Source of the DNA: Rhizobium leguminosarum bv. viciae USDA 2370 | GTDB lineage: Bacteria; Pseudomonadota; Alphaproteobacteria; Rhizobiales; Rhizobiaceae | Length of the DNA: 64,000 nt | Direction of reading: 5' to 3' | Assembly (NCBI RefSeq): GCF_002008365.1 | Contig: NZ_MRDL01000054.1 | Span: forward strand, 186,001 to 250,000 | Shown here: positions 42,641 through 50,947 of the stretch, piece by piece | Position numbering within the stretch: position 1 is the stretch's first letter | Layout: each line of letters starts with the position of its first letter | Position numbers and translations under genes: made by a program | Notes under the pieces: generated by a model | Database searches by the model: none | Told to the model about the DNA's origin: nothing | Seen by the model: the letters and a program-made list of their open reading frames with translations, nothing else

Positions 42641-43083
42641 TGTCCGAAAAAACGTCGAATCCGAGCGAAGCGGTCACCTCTGCCTGGACGAGCATCATCC
42701 GCGCCCGCGAACGCTTGCTCGCTGCCATCGAAGCCGATCTGAAGGCGGCCGGCATGCCGCCGCTTGCCTGGTATGACGTGCTTTGGGAATTGACGCGCTC
42801 GGAAGATGGCAAGCTGCGCCCCTACGAGATCGAAGAGCGGACATTGCTGGCCCAGTATAATCTTTCCCGGCTGATCGATCGGTTGGAAAAAGAGGGCTTA
42901 GTCCGGCGCGAGGCCTTCGCTGAAGATGGGCGCGGCCGTTGGGTGGTGATGTCAGATGCCGGCCGAAAGCTTCGCGAGCGCATGTGGACCGTCTATGCCA
43001 GATCGATCGAGACCCATATCGGCTGCAAGCTTGCCGACAACGAGGCGAAGACGATCGCCGGCGTGCTTGACCGCTTCCTCTAG
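42640..43083 (+). CDS. MarR-family transcriptional regulator
   Basis: A 147-residue dimeric repressor. The winged helix-turn-helix is about 45-110: TLLAQYNLSRLIDRLEKEGL is the recognition region and RREAFAEDGRGRWVVMSDAG is the wing. No ribosome site is visible before the ATG at 42640, where an operator sits instead, so the message may be leaderless or the start may lie slightly downstream. It is divergent from the GST gene, its likely target. MarR proteins commonly respond to phenolic or electrophilic compounds. Confidence 0.9.
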   Translation: MSEKTSNPSEAVTSAWTSIIRARERLLAAIEADLKAAGMPPLAWYDVLWELTRSEDGKLRPYEIEERTLLAQYNLSRLIDRLEKEGLVRREAFAEDGRGRWVVMSDAGRKLRERMWTVYARSIETHIGCKLADNEAKTIAGVLDRFL

Positions 43084-43095
43084 ATTCAACAGTAA

Positions 43096-43143
43096 GAGCA
43101 TGATGTCATCCGAAAACCGTCTACACTTTTCGGCATCATGCTC
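43096..43143. repeat. Extragenic palindrome, GAGCATGATG family (reversed)
   Basis: GAGCATGATG...CATCATGCTC with inner CCGAAAA...TTTTCGG. Its complement matches the 32630 copy over nearly its whole length. Confidence 0.85.
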
Positions 43144-43146
43144 CGA

Positions 43147-43620
43147 TCAGGCAATCAGCGGCACGGCGACAGCCTTCAGCGCCTTCAACGCAGCCTTCGG
43201 ATCGAGCCGCACCTGCAGCCCGCGCTGCCCACCATTGATATAGACCAGCGGTTCGGCAAGGGCGGCCTCCTCGATCGCCGTCGGTACGGTCTTCTTCTGG
43301 CCGAACGGGCTGATGCCGCCGACATGATAGCCCGTCAGCCGCTCGGCATCGGCAGGCTTCATCATGTTGGCCGATTTGCCGTGAAAGGCGCTCGCAAGCT
43401 TCTTCATGCTGACCTCGCGATCCGACGGCACGACGAGGCAGACCGGTTTGCCGTCCACTTCCGCCATCAGCGTCTTCAGCACCCGATGCGGCGCCTCGCC
43501 GAGCGCTTCGGCCGCCTGCAGCCCGACACGCTCAGCATTGGGGTCGTAGTCATAGGCATGAACTGTGAAGGCGACGCCCGCCTGCGAAAGAAGCTGTGTC
43601 GCGCGCGTGGTCTTGGACAT
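43147..43620 (-). CDS. ybaK: YbaK-family Cys-tRNA(Pro)/Cys-tRNA(Cys) deacylase
   Basis: A 157-residue editing hydrolase that clears tRNA-Pro wrongly charged with cysteine. It starts SKTTRATQLLSQAGVAFTVH and has the core HRVLKTLMAEVDGKPVCLVV with the conserved lysine. SMKKLASAFHGKSANMM and the GGISPFGQKK loop near residue 105 are characteristic of YbaK. It ends just beside a repeat. It runs in the same direction as the ArsC-like gene downstream of the AstE-like gene. Confidence 0.93.
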   Translation of the reverse strand: MSKTTRATQLLSQAGVAFTVHAYDYDPNAERVGLQAAEALGEAPHRVLKTLMAEVDGKPVCLVVPSDREVSMKKLASAFHGKSANMMKPADAERLTGYHVGGISPFGQKKTVPTAIEEAALAEPLVYINGGQRGLQVRLDPKAALKALKAVAVPLIA

Positions 43621-43652
43621 CTCTTTCCCTCGTGAGCTCAGCGGGCCGCCTG

Positions 43653-44003
43653 TCAGCCTCCGAGCATACCGGCGTAAATCTCCGGCTTGAAGCCGATCAG
43701 CAGCTTGCCCTTCGCCTCCAGCACCGGCCGCTTGATCATCGACGGCTGGTCGAGCATCAGCTGGATTGCTTTCTCCCGGGTGAGGTTCTCGCGGTCGGCA
43801 TCGGGCAGTTTGCGGAAGGTGGTGCCGGCGCGGTTGAGCACGGTGTCGAGGCCGGCTTCGTCGATCCAGGCTTCGAGATGGGCGCGGTCGATACCCAGCG
43901 CCTTGTAATCGTGAAACTCATAGGCGACGCTGTGTTCTTCCAGCCAGCTGCGGGCCTTCTTCATCGTGTCGCAATTCTTGATGCCATAGATGGTGACGGC
44001 CAT
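43653..44003 (-). CDS. ArsC/Spx-family protein (YffB-like)
   Basis: A 116-residue thioredoxin-fold protein. It starts AVTIYGIKNCDTMKKARSWL with a single cysteine, the Cys-Asp-Thr-hydrophobic pattern of the YffB/Spx branch. RKLPDADRENLTREKAIQLM and MIKRPVLEAKGKLLIGF follow with the Arg-Pro phosphate or glutathione site. Most YffB proteins are not proven arsenate reductases. It precedes ybaK by 32 bases on the same strand, so the two may be cotranscribed. Confidence 0.88.
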   Translation of the reverse strand: MAVTIYGIKNCDTMKKARSWLEEHSVAYEFHDYKALGIDRAHLEAWIDEAGLDTVLNRAGTTFRKLPDADRENLTREKAIQLMLDQPSMIKRPVLEAKGKLLIGFKPEIYAGMLGG

Positions 44004-44122
44004 GCCCGATCGATCTCCTTGTGATGGCAGCGAGATAACATGCACAAAGGCCGGCGCAAACGCCGTGCGACGTTTTATCCCCGAACGCGTCGACAATCGC
44101 AGCAGGACAAAACCGGCCTCGT

Positions 44123-45184
44123 TCAATTCTCCAGCGTGCCGGCCTTGCGGGAGGCCTTGCTGGGTTCGTCGCAGGCGATCTTCATCAGGTCGCCGCGCCG
44201 CCGCACCAGCCGGTCGGAGGTTCGGGTCAGGATCAGCCCGTCCTGCGGCGCGGTGAGCTCGATGCTGCCGCCCGGCTGTCCCGGCCGGGTGACGATCGTC
44301 ACTAGGCGGTCGCCTTCCGCAATCTTCTCGCCGATATCGCGATGGAAAAGCACGGCGCCGCCTTCTGGAGTGCGAATGATCTCGATATTATCGAGCGGCA
44401 CGGCCGGACCGGAAAATGGCGTTGCCGCTGGCTTCCCGTCACTGACGATCCCCCGTGTCGCGAGGAAGTGCCAGAGCCCGTCGGCATCCTTTTTCGCCAG
44501 CACCGGATCGACATCGCGCTTGCCGCGCAGCTCGACAGTGACGGAGAGTTTGCCGGGCAGCCGGGATTGGCGCTCGCCGGGAACTTCATATTTCCATGCA
44601 AAGCCGACGGCCTCCTCGAAGGCCGAACTTTCGCCGTCCGAAAGCAGCACGGCCTCCATGTCGAGTGAAGCGGCGAGATCGGCCGCCTCCGGCCAGAAGG
44701 CCTCGTCGATATAGGCATATTGCAGGGATTCGTCGTCGCAATGCAGGTCGAGCACGAGATCGGCCCCGAGCGCCATGTGCAGCAACTGCCGCTTCAATCT
44801 GTCGGTAGCCGGATAATCATCGAGGTCTTCGATCAGCGTGGCGCGATCCGCAACGGAGATCAGCGGGAAATCCCGGTTGAAATTGGTGCGCGAGCCCAAG
44901 TCGAAACGGCCCTGCAATTCGCCGAAATGCGACTGCGCCGCACCGATCGGATTGGCCTGCGGCACGAGGGTGATATCGCCGGCGATCGCGCCCTGGCTTT
45001 CCGCCTGCCGCAGCCTCTCGCAGAGGAAATGCAAGAGCACCGTTCCCGGCAGCTCGCCGGCATGCAGAGCCGCCTGGATATAGGTCTTCGGCGCCTTCGG
45101 ATCGCCGCCCGTAAAGCGCAGCACCGGCAGCCGCCACTCCGTTCCCGGCGTATCTCCAGGGATGATGATCTCTGAAACGTCCAT
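44123..45184 (-). CDS. Succinylglutamate desuccinylase/aspartoacylase-family protein
   Basis: A 353-residue zinc hydrolase of the AstE/ASPA group. The zinc ligands are His and Glu in QAALHAGELPGTVLLH (near residue 40) and the His in LVLDLHCDDE. NFNRDFPL is the substrate-binding loop. A C-terminal beta domain (about 255-350, ending VRRRGDLMKIA) follows. Relatives remove acyl groups from amino-acid derivatives, including N-acetyl-diaminobutyrate (DoeB-like). There are no ast or doe genes nearby, so the substrate is open. Confidence 0.88.
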   Translation of the reverse strand: MDVSEIIIPGDTPGTEWRLPVLRFTGGDPKAPKTYIQAALHAGELPGTVLLHFLCERLRQAESQGAIAGDITLVPQANPIGAAQSHFGELQGRFDLGSRTNFNRDFPLISVADRATLIEDLDDYPATDRLKRQLLHMALGADLVLDLHCDDESLQYAYIDEAFWPEAADLAASLDMEAVLLSDGESSAFEEAVGFAWKYEVPGERQSRLPGKLSVTVELRGKRDVDPVLAKKDADGLWHFLATRGIVSDGKPAATPFSGPAVPLDNIEIIRTPEGGAVLFHRDIGEKIAEGDRLVTIVTRPGQPGGSIELTAPQDGLILTRTSDRLVRRRGDLMKIACDEPSKASRKAGTLEN

Positions 45185-45428
45185 GCTGATTTCGCTCCCC
45201 GTGCAACACCTGAACGAGCTTTATGCGCAGAAGCTAGGCAAGCGCAAGCCGTGGCCAAGCGCATCAGCGGCACGGCCTTGCGGTCGGAGAGAAGCGGCTG
45301 AAGTGGACGTTCGACCGACATTGCAGCATCGCGATCTTTCCGGGAAGCCCGGCGCGCGCAAGAAACGGGTTGAAACAGCGGCCGTCTCATACGATTTTAT
45401 GGGTCATCGCAAACGCGGAGCCTTTGCC

Positions 45429-45992
45429 ATGGCTGAGACAATGCACCACTATCTCATCTTCGAAACCGCGAGCGGTTTCTGCGGCATCGCCTGGAGCGAT
45501 GCCGGCATCACCCGCTTCCAGCTGCCGACCAAATCAGCGGAAGCGACCGAACGGCTGCTGTTGCGCCGCCTGTCGGATGCCGAATCCGGCGCACCGACGC
45601 CTGCTGTGCTCGAGACGGTCGCTGCGGTGAAGCGCTATTTCCAGGGCGAGGAGACGGATTTTTCCGGCGTCGAACTCGATCTTGCCGGTCAGGATGCCTT
45701 CTTCCGGGATATTTATGCGGCGGCACGGCGTGTCGGCTGGGGTCGCACGACCACTTACGGCGCGCTGGCGAAGGAGCTCGGCGTCGGGCCGGAAGCCGCC
45801 CGCGACGTCGGTCAGGCGATGGCGAAGAACCCGGTCGCTTTGATCATCCCCTGCCACCGGGTGCTGGCCGCCGGCGGCAAGATCGGCGGCTTCTCCGCTC
45901 CCGGCGGTTCGTCATCGAAAGCCCGCATGCTGGAACTCGAAGGCGTCAACCTTGCGCCGCCACCGCCTGCCCAGCAGTCGCTGGGTTTCTAG
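45429..45992 (+). CDS. ogt: Methylated-DNA-protein-cysteine methyltransferase (Ogt)
   Basis: A 187-residue suicide repair protein that moves methyl groups from O6-methylguanine to its own cysteine. The active site is NPVALIIPCHRVLAAGGKIG (Cys near residue 142). The DNA-binding helix is RTTTYGALAKELGVGPEAAR, followed by the usual GGFSAPGGSSSKARMLELEG. The ATG at 45429 has a weak GGAG eleven bases upstream. Its TAG stop lies inside a repeat element (45990). Confidence 0.93.
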   Translation: MAETMHHYLIFETASGFCGIAWSDAGITRFQLPTKSAEATERLLLRRLSDAESGAPTPAVLETVAAVKRYFQGEETDFSGVELDLAGQDAFFRDIYAAARRVGWGRTTTYGALAKELGVGPEAARDVGQAMAKNPVALIIPCHRVLAAGGKIGGFSAPGGSSSKARMLELEGVNLAPPPPAQQSLGF

Positions 45993-46040
45993 AGCAGTTC
46001 AGCAAAACCGCTCTAGACTTTTGCTGGAATTGCTTTGGCA
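45990..46040. repeat. Extragenic repeat, TAGAGCAGTTCAGCAAAA family
   Basis: TAGAGC...GCTCTA palindrome (TAGAGCAGTTCAGCAAAACC, then GCTCTAGAC) followed by TTTTGCTGGAATTGCTTTG. The opening TAG is the stop codon of ogt. Confidence 0.7.
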
Positions 46041-46053
46041 AAATCTCAGCGGA

Positions 46054-46788
46054 TCAATGCGGGCTGGCTGTCGGCCGGATGATGATCTCGCCGACATCGA
46101 CATCATCAGGCTGGCTGACGGCGTAGAGGATCGAATTGGCGATGGCCTCGGGGCTGATCGTGATCGCCCTGAACGCCTTCATGGCATCCCGCGCCGTCGG
46201 ATCGGTGATCGTCTCGGCCAGTTCCGATGTCGTCGTGCCGGGGGAGATGACGGTCACCCGGATGCGATCGGTTTCCTGCCGCAGCCCGTCCGAGATCGCC
46301 CGCACTGCGAATTTCGTCGCGCAATAGACCGCGGCGGTCGGAGAGACGCTGTGGCCGCCGATCGAAGACAGGTTGATGATCTGCCCCGATCCCTGCGCCT
46401 TCATGATCGGAAGGGCCGCCGCGATGCCGTAGAGAACGCCTTTGATATTGACGTCGACCATCCGGTCCCACTCGTCGACCTTGAGGGCGTCTAGCGGCGA
46501 GAGCGGCATGACCCCGGCATTGTTGACGATAACGTCCAGCCGGCCGAATTCGGACTTGGCAAAGCCTGCGAAGGCTTCCACATCCGCCCGGTCGGTGACG
46601 TCAAGCTTTTGCAGGCGCACCGACCCACCCTTTGCCGCGATGTCGGCGGCGAGTTCCTCCAGGCGCTCGGTGCGGCGCGCGCCAATCAGGACATGGGCGC
46701 CTGCGGCAGCCAGCACCTTTGCCGCAGCCTCTCCGATACCGCTGCTGGCTCCGGTGATGGCAATGACTTTTCCTTTGATATCAGACAT
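46054..46788 (-). CDS. Short-chain dehydrogenase/reductase (YdfG-like)
   Basis: A 244-residue NADP-dependent oxidoreductase. The cofactor loop is AITGASSGIGEAAAKVL, followed by IGARRTERLEEL, an Arg that suits NADP. VIVNNAGVMPLSPLDAL and the catalytic YCATKFAVRAISD (Tyr and Lys near 153-157) are present. The tail GEIIIRPTASPH matches the YdfG/SDR type often annotated oxidoreductase. The start has GGAG eight bases upstream and lies one base after the stop of the upstream SDR gene. Confidence 0.92.
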   Translation of the reverse strand: MSDIKGKVIAITGASSGIGEAAAKVLAAAGAHVLIGARRTERLEELAADIAAKGGSVRLQKLDVTDRADVEAFAGFAKSEFGRLDVIVNNAGVMPLSPLDALKVDEWDRMVDVNIKGVLYGIAAALPIMKAQGSGQIINLSSIGGHSVSPTAAVYCATKFAVRAISDGLRQETDRIRVTVISPGTTTSELAETITDPTARDAMKAFRAITISPEAIANSILYAVSQPDDVDVGEIIIRPTASPH

Positions 46789-46789
46789 T

Positions 46790-47677
46790 TCAAGCTCCAT
46801 TTGCACGCCGCTCGCCTGGCGATACGGCTGAGGGTTTTCTTGGGAAATCGGCGCTGAGCGTCGTCTCCGCCCAGGCTTCGAAATTTGCGCGCAGCGCATC
46901 GAGCCGTTCGCGGGCGATCTTCAGGGCAGGTGCGCCGAGCAACAAGCGCAGCGGCGGCTCGTCCGCCTCGAACGCCGATATGATTGCTGTCGCGGCTCGC
47001 ACCGGATCGCCCGGCTGGTTGCCGGAGACCGACCGGGTGGCCTGGCGCCGCTTGCCGGATGTCTCGGCATAGTCGTCGATGATCGTACTGGATTCGACCA
47101 TCGACCGGCCGGCCCAATCCGTGCGGAAGGCGCCCGGTTCGAGGATCGTCACATCGATGCCAAGCGATTTGACCTCATGCGAAAGCGATTCCGACAAGCC
47201 TTCGACCGCAAATTTGGTGGCGTGGTAGTAGCCGGTTGCAGCAAAAGCGACGAGCCCGCCGAGCGAAGAGACGTTGAAGATATGTCCTTGCCGGCGTGAG
47301 CGCATGCCCGGCAGAACCTGCTTGGTGACAGCGATCAAACCGAACACATTGGTTTCGAACTGAGCGCGTATCTCGGCATCGTCGCCCTCTTCGATCGCCG
47401 AGAGGTAGCCGTAGCCGGCATTGTTGACGAGGACGTCGATCGCGCCGAAATGCGTTTCGGCGTCATGAACCGCGCCGGCGATGGAGTTGCTGTCCGTCAC
47501 ATCGAGTGCAAGGGCAAGCGCGCGGTCGCCGTGCTCTGCCGTGAGATCTGCCAGGGTCTCGGGTCTGCGCGCCGTCATGACGGCGCGCCAGCCGCGCGCC
47601 AGGACCGCTTCGGCGAGTGCCCGGCCGAGGCCGGACGATGCGCCGGTGATGAACCAGGTGGGTGCTGGGGAAGACAT
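46790..47677 (-). CDS. Short-chain dehydrogenase/reductase (classical, long form)
   Basis: A 295-residue oxidoreductase. It has WFITGASSGLGRALAEAVLA, the VMTARRPETLADL cofactor segment, VLVNNAGYGYLSAIEEGDD and the catalytic YYHATKFAVEGLSESL. The C-terminal extension (KIARERLDALRANFEAW) is typical of the group that includes DHRS and retinol-like enzymes. The ATG at 47677 has AAAGGA nine bases upstream, whereas an ATG at 47686 sits on that site. It is followed immediately by a second SDR gene, and both are probably one transcript. The substrate is unknown. Confidence 0.9.
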   Translation of the reverse strand: MSSPAPTWFITGASSGLGRALAEAVLARGWRAVMTARRPETLADLTAEHGDRALALALDVTDSNSIAGAVHDAETHFGAIDVLVNNAGYGYLSAIEEGDDAEIRAQFETNVFGLIAVTKQVLPGMRSRRQGHIFNVSSLGGLVAFAATGYYHATKFAVEGLSESLSHEVKSLGIDVTILEPGAFRTDWAGRSMVESSTIIDDYAETSGKRRQATRSVSGNQPGDPVRAATAIISAFEADEPPLRLLLGAPALKIARERLDALRANFEAWAETTLSADFPRKPSAVSPGERRANGA

Positions 47678-47744
47678 GATCGTCATCCTTTCCGGCCGGC
47701 AAATGCGGCCTTATCCTTGGTGATGTTGCCTTTCAGGCCGCACG

Positions 47745-48116
47745 TCATTGGCGGCGAAGCACCATGCCGCCATGATGGAGGGTATTGCCGTCGACGAAAT
47801 CGCCGTCGGCCGTAAAGCCCGTGTCATCCCAGTATTCGATGTGGCTTCCGGTGACTTCGTAACGGCCGCGATAGGCGCTTTCGCGGTTTCCGCGGGCTTC
47901 GTCGTAACGGCCATTGGGCAGAAGTTCGTGGCGGATGCGGCCATCATCCGTAACCCACATGCCGACATAGGGGTGTTGCTGCATTCTGTTCTCGCTTGTT
48001 TGTTGCTGCTGATCTCGGTCGTTCACGGCATCGGTGGCGGACGAACTGGTCGCCGTACCAGCAAGGGTGACCGCCGTGAAAAACTGCAGAACCGGGCTTT
48101 TGAAAATCCTTCGCAT
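47745..48116 (-). CDS. Atu4866-domain exported protein
   Basis: A 123-residue protein with a signal-like N-terminus (RRIFKSPVLQFFTAVTLAGT). The C-terminal Atu4866 domain (about 46-122) includes HPYVGMWVTDDGRIRHELLP, YRGRYEVTGSHIEYWDDTGF and GDFVDGNTLHHGGMVL. The Agrobacterium relative has a streptavidin-like barrel and is thought to bind a small ligand. The ATG has GAAAGGCA before it. It is divergent from a LysR gene, with an inverted repeat beside the LysR start. Confidence 0.88.
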   Translation of the reverse strand: MRRIFKSPVLQFFTAVTLAGTATSSSATDAVNDRDQQQQTSENRMQQHPYVGMWVTDDGRIRHELLPNGRYDEARGNRESAYRGRYEVTGSHIEYWDDTGFTADGDFVDGNTLHHGGMVLRRQ

Positions 48117-48224
48117 TGCCTTGCCTTTCGAAGAGGATCTGCCGATGCGTGGGTCTTGGCGTTGATCTCGACTTGAAAGATAGCGTGCCCATCCGCGGCG
48201 ATTAAGTTGCCAATCGAGGATGCC

Positions 48225-48245
48225 TTGGTTAGGAATGCTAACCAA
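48225..48245. promoter_or_regulatory. Candidate LysR operator overlapping a start codon
   Basis: TTGGTTAG-GAATG-CTAACCAA, a perfect 8-bp inverted repeat with a 5-base spacer that fits the T-N11-A LysR pattern. Its last base is the A of the LysR ATG (48245). Confidence 0.6.
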
Positions 48246-49141
48246 TGGTCGATGATCTCGAAGGCATTTCAGTTTTTCTTGCGGTGGCCGAGGCGCGGAA
48301 CTTCCGCCTTGCCGGCGAGCGGCTTGGCGTCACCCGCTCCGCCGTCAGCCAGGCCCTGCAGCGCCTGGAGGATCGGGTTGGCGTCGCCCTGGTCCAGCGC
48401 ACGACGCGTAGCGTCAGCCTGACCGAAGCCGGCGAAGTGTTCTTCGACGCGGTTCGTCCATCGGTCCGGCAGGTCAAGGATGCGATGCAGACGGTGCGAG
48501 AAATGCAGGCGCGCCCGAGCGGCCTGCTGCGGATCACCGTTTCCTCGATCGCCGAGAACTTCCTGTCCGGCACGTTACTGGCCGGTTTCATGGAAGCTTG
48601 CCCCGACATCAAACTCGATATCACCATCACCGATGACGAGTTCGATATCGTCGAGGCCGGTTTCGACGCCGGTGTCCGGCTGGGCGAAGTGATCGAGCAG
48701 GACATGATCGCGATTTCAGTCTCCGAAGAGCAGCGACAATGCGCGGCCGCATCCCGCAGCTATCTAGAGCGCCGCGGCCATCCCCGCCATCCCCGCGACC
48801 TGCAGGATCATGCCTGCATCGGATGGCGGCCACGCCCGGATACGGCGCCTTATCGCTGGGAGTTCACCGAGAACAATCGCGACTTCGACGTCTCCGTCGA
48901 TCCCGTCGTCACGACCAACGACATGGGAATGATGATCCGCATGGCCTGCGCCGGAGCAGGCATCACCTTCGGCATGGTGGAAACCTTCCAATCCTATATC
49001 GAACGCGGGGAGCTCGTGCCGCTGCTGGAGGATTTCTGCCCCCCATTCCCGGGATTCTATCTCTACTATCCCAGGCGCCAGAGGCAGCCACTGAAGCTGC
49101 GCGCATTGGTCGATTATGTGCGCAGGTTTGACAGGCTCTAG
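48245..49141 (+). CDS. LysR-family transcriptional regulator
   Basis: A 298-residue regulator. The helix-turn-helix is residues 1-60 (GISVFLAVAEARNFRLAGER and RSAVSQALQRLEDRVGVALV). The effector domain includes DAGVRLGEVIEQDMIAISVS, the CrgA/AaeR type. No ribosome site precedes the ATG, and an inverted repeat overlaps it instead. It is divergent from the Atu4866 gene and close to two SDR genes, which are likely targets. Confidence 0.9.
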   Translation: MVDDLEGISVFLAVAEARNFRLAGERLGVTRSAVSQALQRLEDRVGVALVQRTTRSVSLTEAGEVFFDAVRPSVRQVKDAMQTVREMQARPSGLLRITVSSIAENFLSGTLLAGFMEACPDIKLDITITDDEFDIVEAGFDAGVRLGEVIEQDMIAISVSEEQRQCAAASRSYLERRGHPRHPRDLQDHACIGWRPRPDTAPYRWEFTENNRDFDVSVDPVVTTNDMGMMIRMACAGAGITFGMVETFQSYIERGELVPLLEDFCPPFPGFYLYYPRRQRQPLKLRALVDYVRRFDRL

Positions 49142-49187
49142 ACTTGCGATCTTCGATCGCAAGGTGCAACGCCTGAGATGGCGGAGG

Positions 49188-49712
49188 TTAAGATACTGCT
49201 GCCTCGCCGGCGAGCGCCTGGGTTGCCTTAGGCTGAGGACGCAGAAGCAAATAGAATGCGAAGACGTGGGTGATCATCAGCAAGGGCACGTAAATGATCG
49301 GGATCGCGTATGCGGCGCCCAATTCCTCCGCCCGCGCCGGCAGGCCGGCCTGGATCGCGTGATAGTAGTCGAGCACGAGGTCGGCCATTCCCACGAGATT
49401 GAAGGCGACGACGAACAGCCAGAAGACCGGACGCATGCTGATCGTGACGAGCGCCAACATGGCGAGCAGCCCGGACGCGAGGTCGCCATAGGCAGCGAAG
49501 GTGGCGAAGCTGGCGGGCAGGTTGGGACCGACGACGCCGGGCAGAATGAAGACGAGCCCGAAGAAGCGGAAGCTGTGCAGAGTGACGATGGCGCGGTGCG
49601 CCTTGACCCTGTCCATCGATTTGAGCCAGGGCAGAATATAGGCGCCGAAGCAAAGCAGCCACGCGACGTAGCCTAGCGCGAGATGGGTTTGAAAGATGGA
49701 TTCCGTCGACAT
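49188..49712 (-). CDS. Integral membrane protein, unknown
   Basis: A 174-residue protein with five predicted helices (about residues 8-30, 48-68, 78-98, 105-125 and 145-165). Examples are LALGYVAWLLCFGAYILPWL and FWLFVVAFNLVGMADLVLDY. It has no signal peptide or catalytic motif that I recognise. The ATG follows AGGAGTGCCCCG. It is divergent from a LysR gene (78-bp gap), so it is probably that regulator's target. Confidence 0.75.
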   Translation of the reverse strand: MSTESIFQTHLALGYVAWLLCFGAYILPWLKSMDRVKAHRAIVTLHSFRFFGLVFILPGVVGPNLPASFATFAAYGDLASGLLAMLALVTISMRPVFWLFVVAFNLVGMADLVLDYYHAIQAGLPARAEELGAAYAIPIIYVPLLMITHVFAFYLLLRPQPKATQALAGEAAVS

Positions 49713-49772
49713 CGGGGCACTCCTGATTTGTGGGGTCCAGATGTACGGCCGCTTCCCGCGATCGACTATTGG

Positions 49773-49783
49773 CGATAATATCG
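49773..49783. promoter_or_regulatory. 11-bp palindrome in the LysR/membrane-protein gap
   Basis: CGATAATATCG, a perfect palindrome eight bases before the LysR start at 49791. It is small and could be chance. Confidence 0.3.
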
Positions 49784-49790
49784 ATGCGGT

Positions 49791-50762
49791 ATGAAGCAGA
49801 ACTTCACAGTCAGGCAAGGCGCGCTCGACGGCGTTGAGGCGTTTCTGAGCGTTGCCCATCACCGTAGTTTTCGCAGAGCAGCCGCGGAACTCGGGGTGAC
49901 CCCCTCGGCAGTCAGCCAGGCCGTACGCGCTCTTGAGGAGCGTGTCGGCGCAGTACTCTTCATCCGCACGACGCGCAGTGTCGGTCTGACTGAAGCCGGC
50001 GAGCGGTTCCTCGCGCGCGCAAAGCCCGCTTTCGAGGAACTGGTCGCCGCAAGCGCGGTTGCGCGTGAGCTCGGCCAGAGACCGGCTGGACTATTGCGCC
50101 TCACGGTGCCGCCGTCAGTGGTGCCGATCCTGTTGGAGCCACTGATTGCATCCTTCTGCCAGGCCTTTCCCGAGATCGAGGTGGAGGTCGCCGCGAATGA
50201 GGAACTGGTCGATATCGCGGCCGAAGGATTCGACGCCGGTATCCGGCTCGGCCAGTTCATCGCAGCCGACATGGTCGCGGTCCGGCTGACGCCGTCCTTC
50301 CCGCTGGTGGTCGTCGGCAGCCCCGAATATCTGCACCGGAGAGGGCGGCCCGAGCGTATCGACGATCTGCGTCAACATGCCTGCATCCGCATGCGCCGCT
50401 CGAACGGCTCAATCGCGCCATGGTCGTTTGTCAGCGGCAAAAAGCCGATAGAGGCTGTTGTCTCCGGGCCGCTGATCGCCCATGATTTTCCCACCATGCT
50501 GGGAGCCGCCGTCGAAGATATGGGGCTTGCGCAAGTGCCGGAGCCAATCGCCGCCGGACCGGTGAAGGCGGGAAAACTCGTCCGCGTCCTGGAGGCGTTC
50601 GCACCGATGGCGCCGGGTGTGTTCCTCTACTATCCCAGCCGTCATCAAGTGATGCCGAAGCTGCGGGCTTTCATCGATCACGTGAAAAGCCGGGCCGACG
50701 CTGCCGACAAAACCCGAATTCACATCGATGACAAGCAAACACCAGCCACAAAAATGCGCTGA
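49791..50762 (+). CDS. LysR-family transcriptional regulator
   Basis: A 323-residue regulator. The DNA-binding domain is at 8-68 (VEAFLSVAHHRSFRRAAAEL and SAVSQAVRALEERVGAVLFI). The effector domain has DAGIRLGQFIAADMVAVRLT, again the CrgA/AaeR type. The C-terminal tail is about 20 residues longer than usual and polar (DAADKTRIHIDDKQTPATKM). It is divergent from the membrane-protein gene. Confidence 0.9.
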   Translation: MKQNFTVRQGALDGVEAFLSVAHHRSFRRAAAELGVTPSAVSQAVRALEERVGAVLFIRTTRSVGLTEAGERFLARAKPAFEELVAASAVARELGQRPAGLLRLTVPPSVVPILLEPLIASFCQAFPEIEVEVAANEELVDIAAEGFDAGIRLGQFIAADMVAVRLTPSFPLVVVGSPEYLHRRGRPERIDDLRQHACIRMRRSNGSIAPWSFVSGKKPIEAVVSGPLIAHDFPTMLGAAVEDMGLAQVPEPIAAGPVKAGKLVRVLEAFAPMAPGVFLYYPSRHQVMPKLRAFIDHVKSRADAADKTRIHIDDKQTPATKMR

Positions 50763-50947
50763 GGTGGGACGCGCGGAATTCCATTGAGTTCGAACACCTG
50801 AATGACGCTCAAGATTGCCCATGACACGCGGTTTTGCTATTCCCGATCCTCAAGGGGTCGGTGGTGGCGAGTCTACCGATCATGGCTCCAGTCTCACGGC
50901 CTGGCAGCTCGTGCCCCACGATCATCCATCCTGTTGTCGGAGAACAT

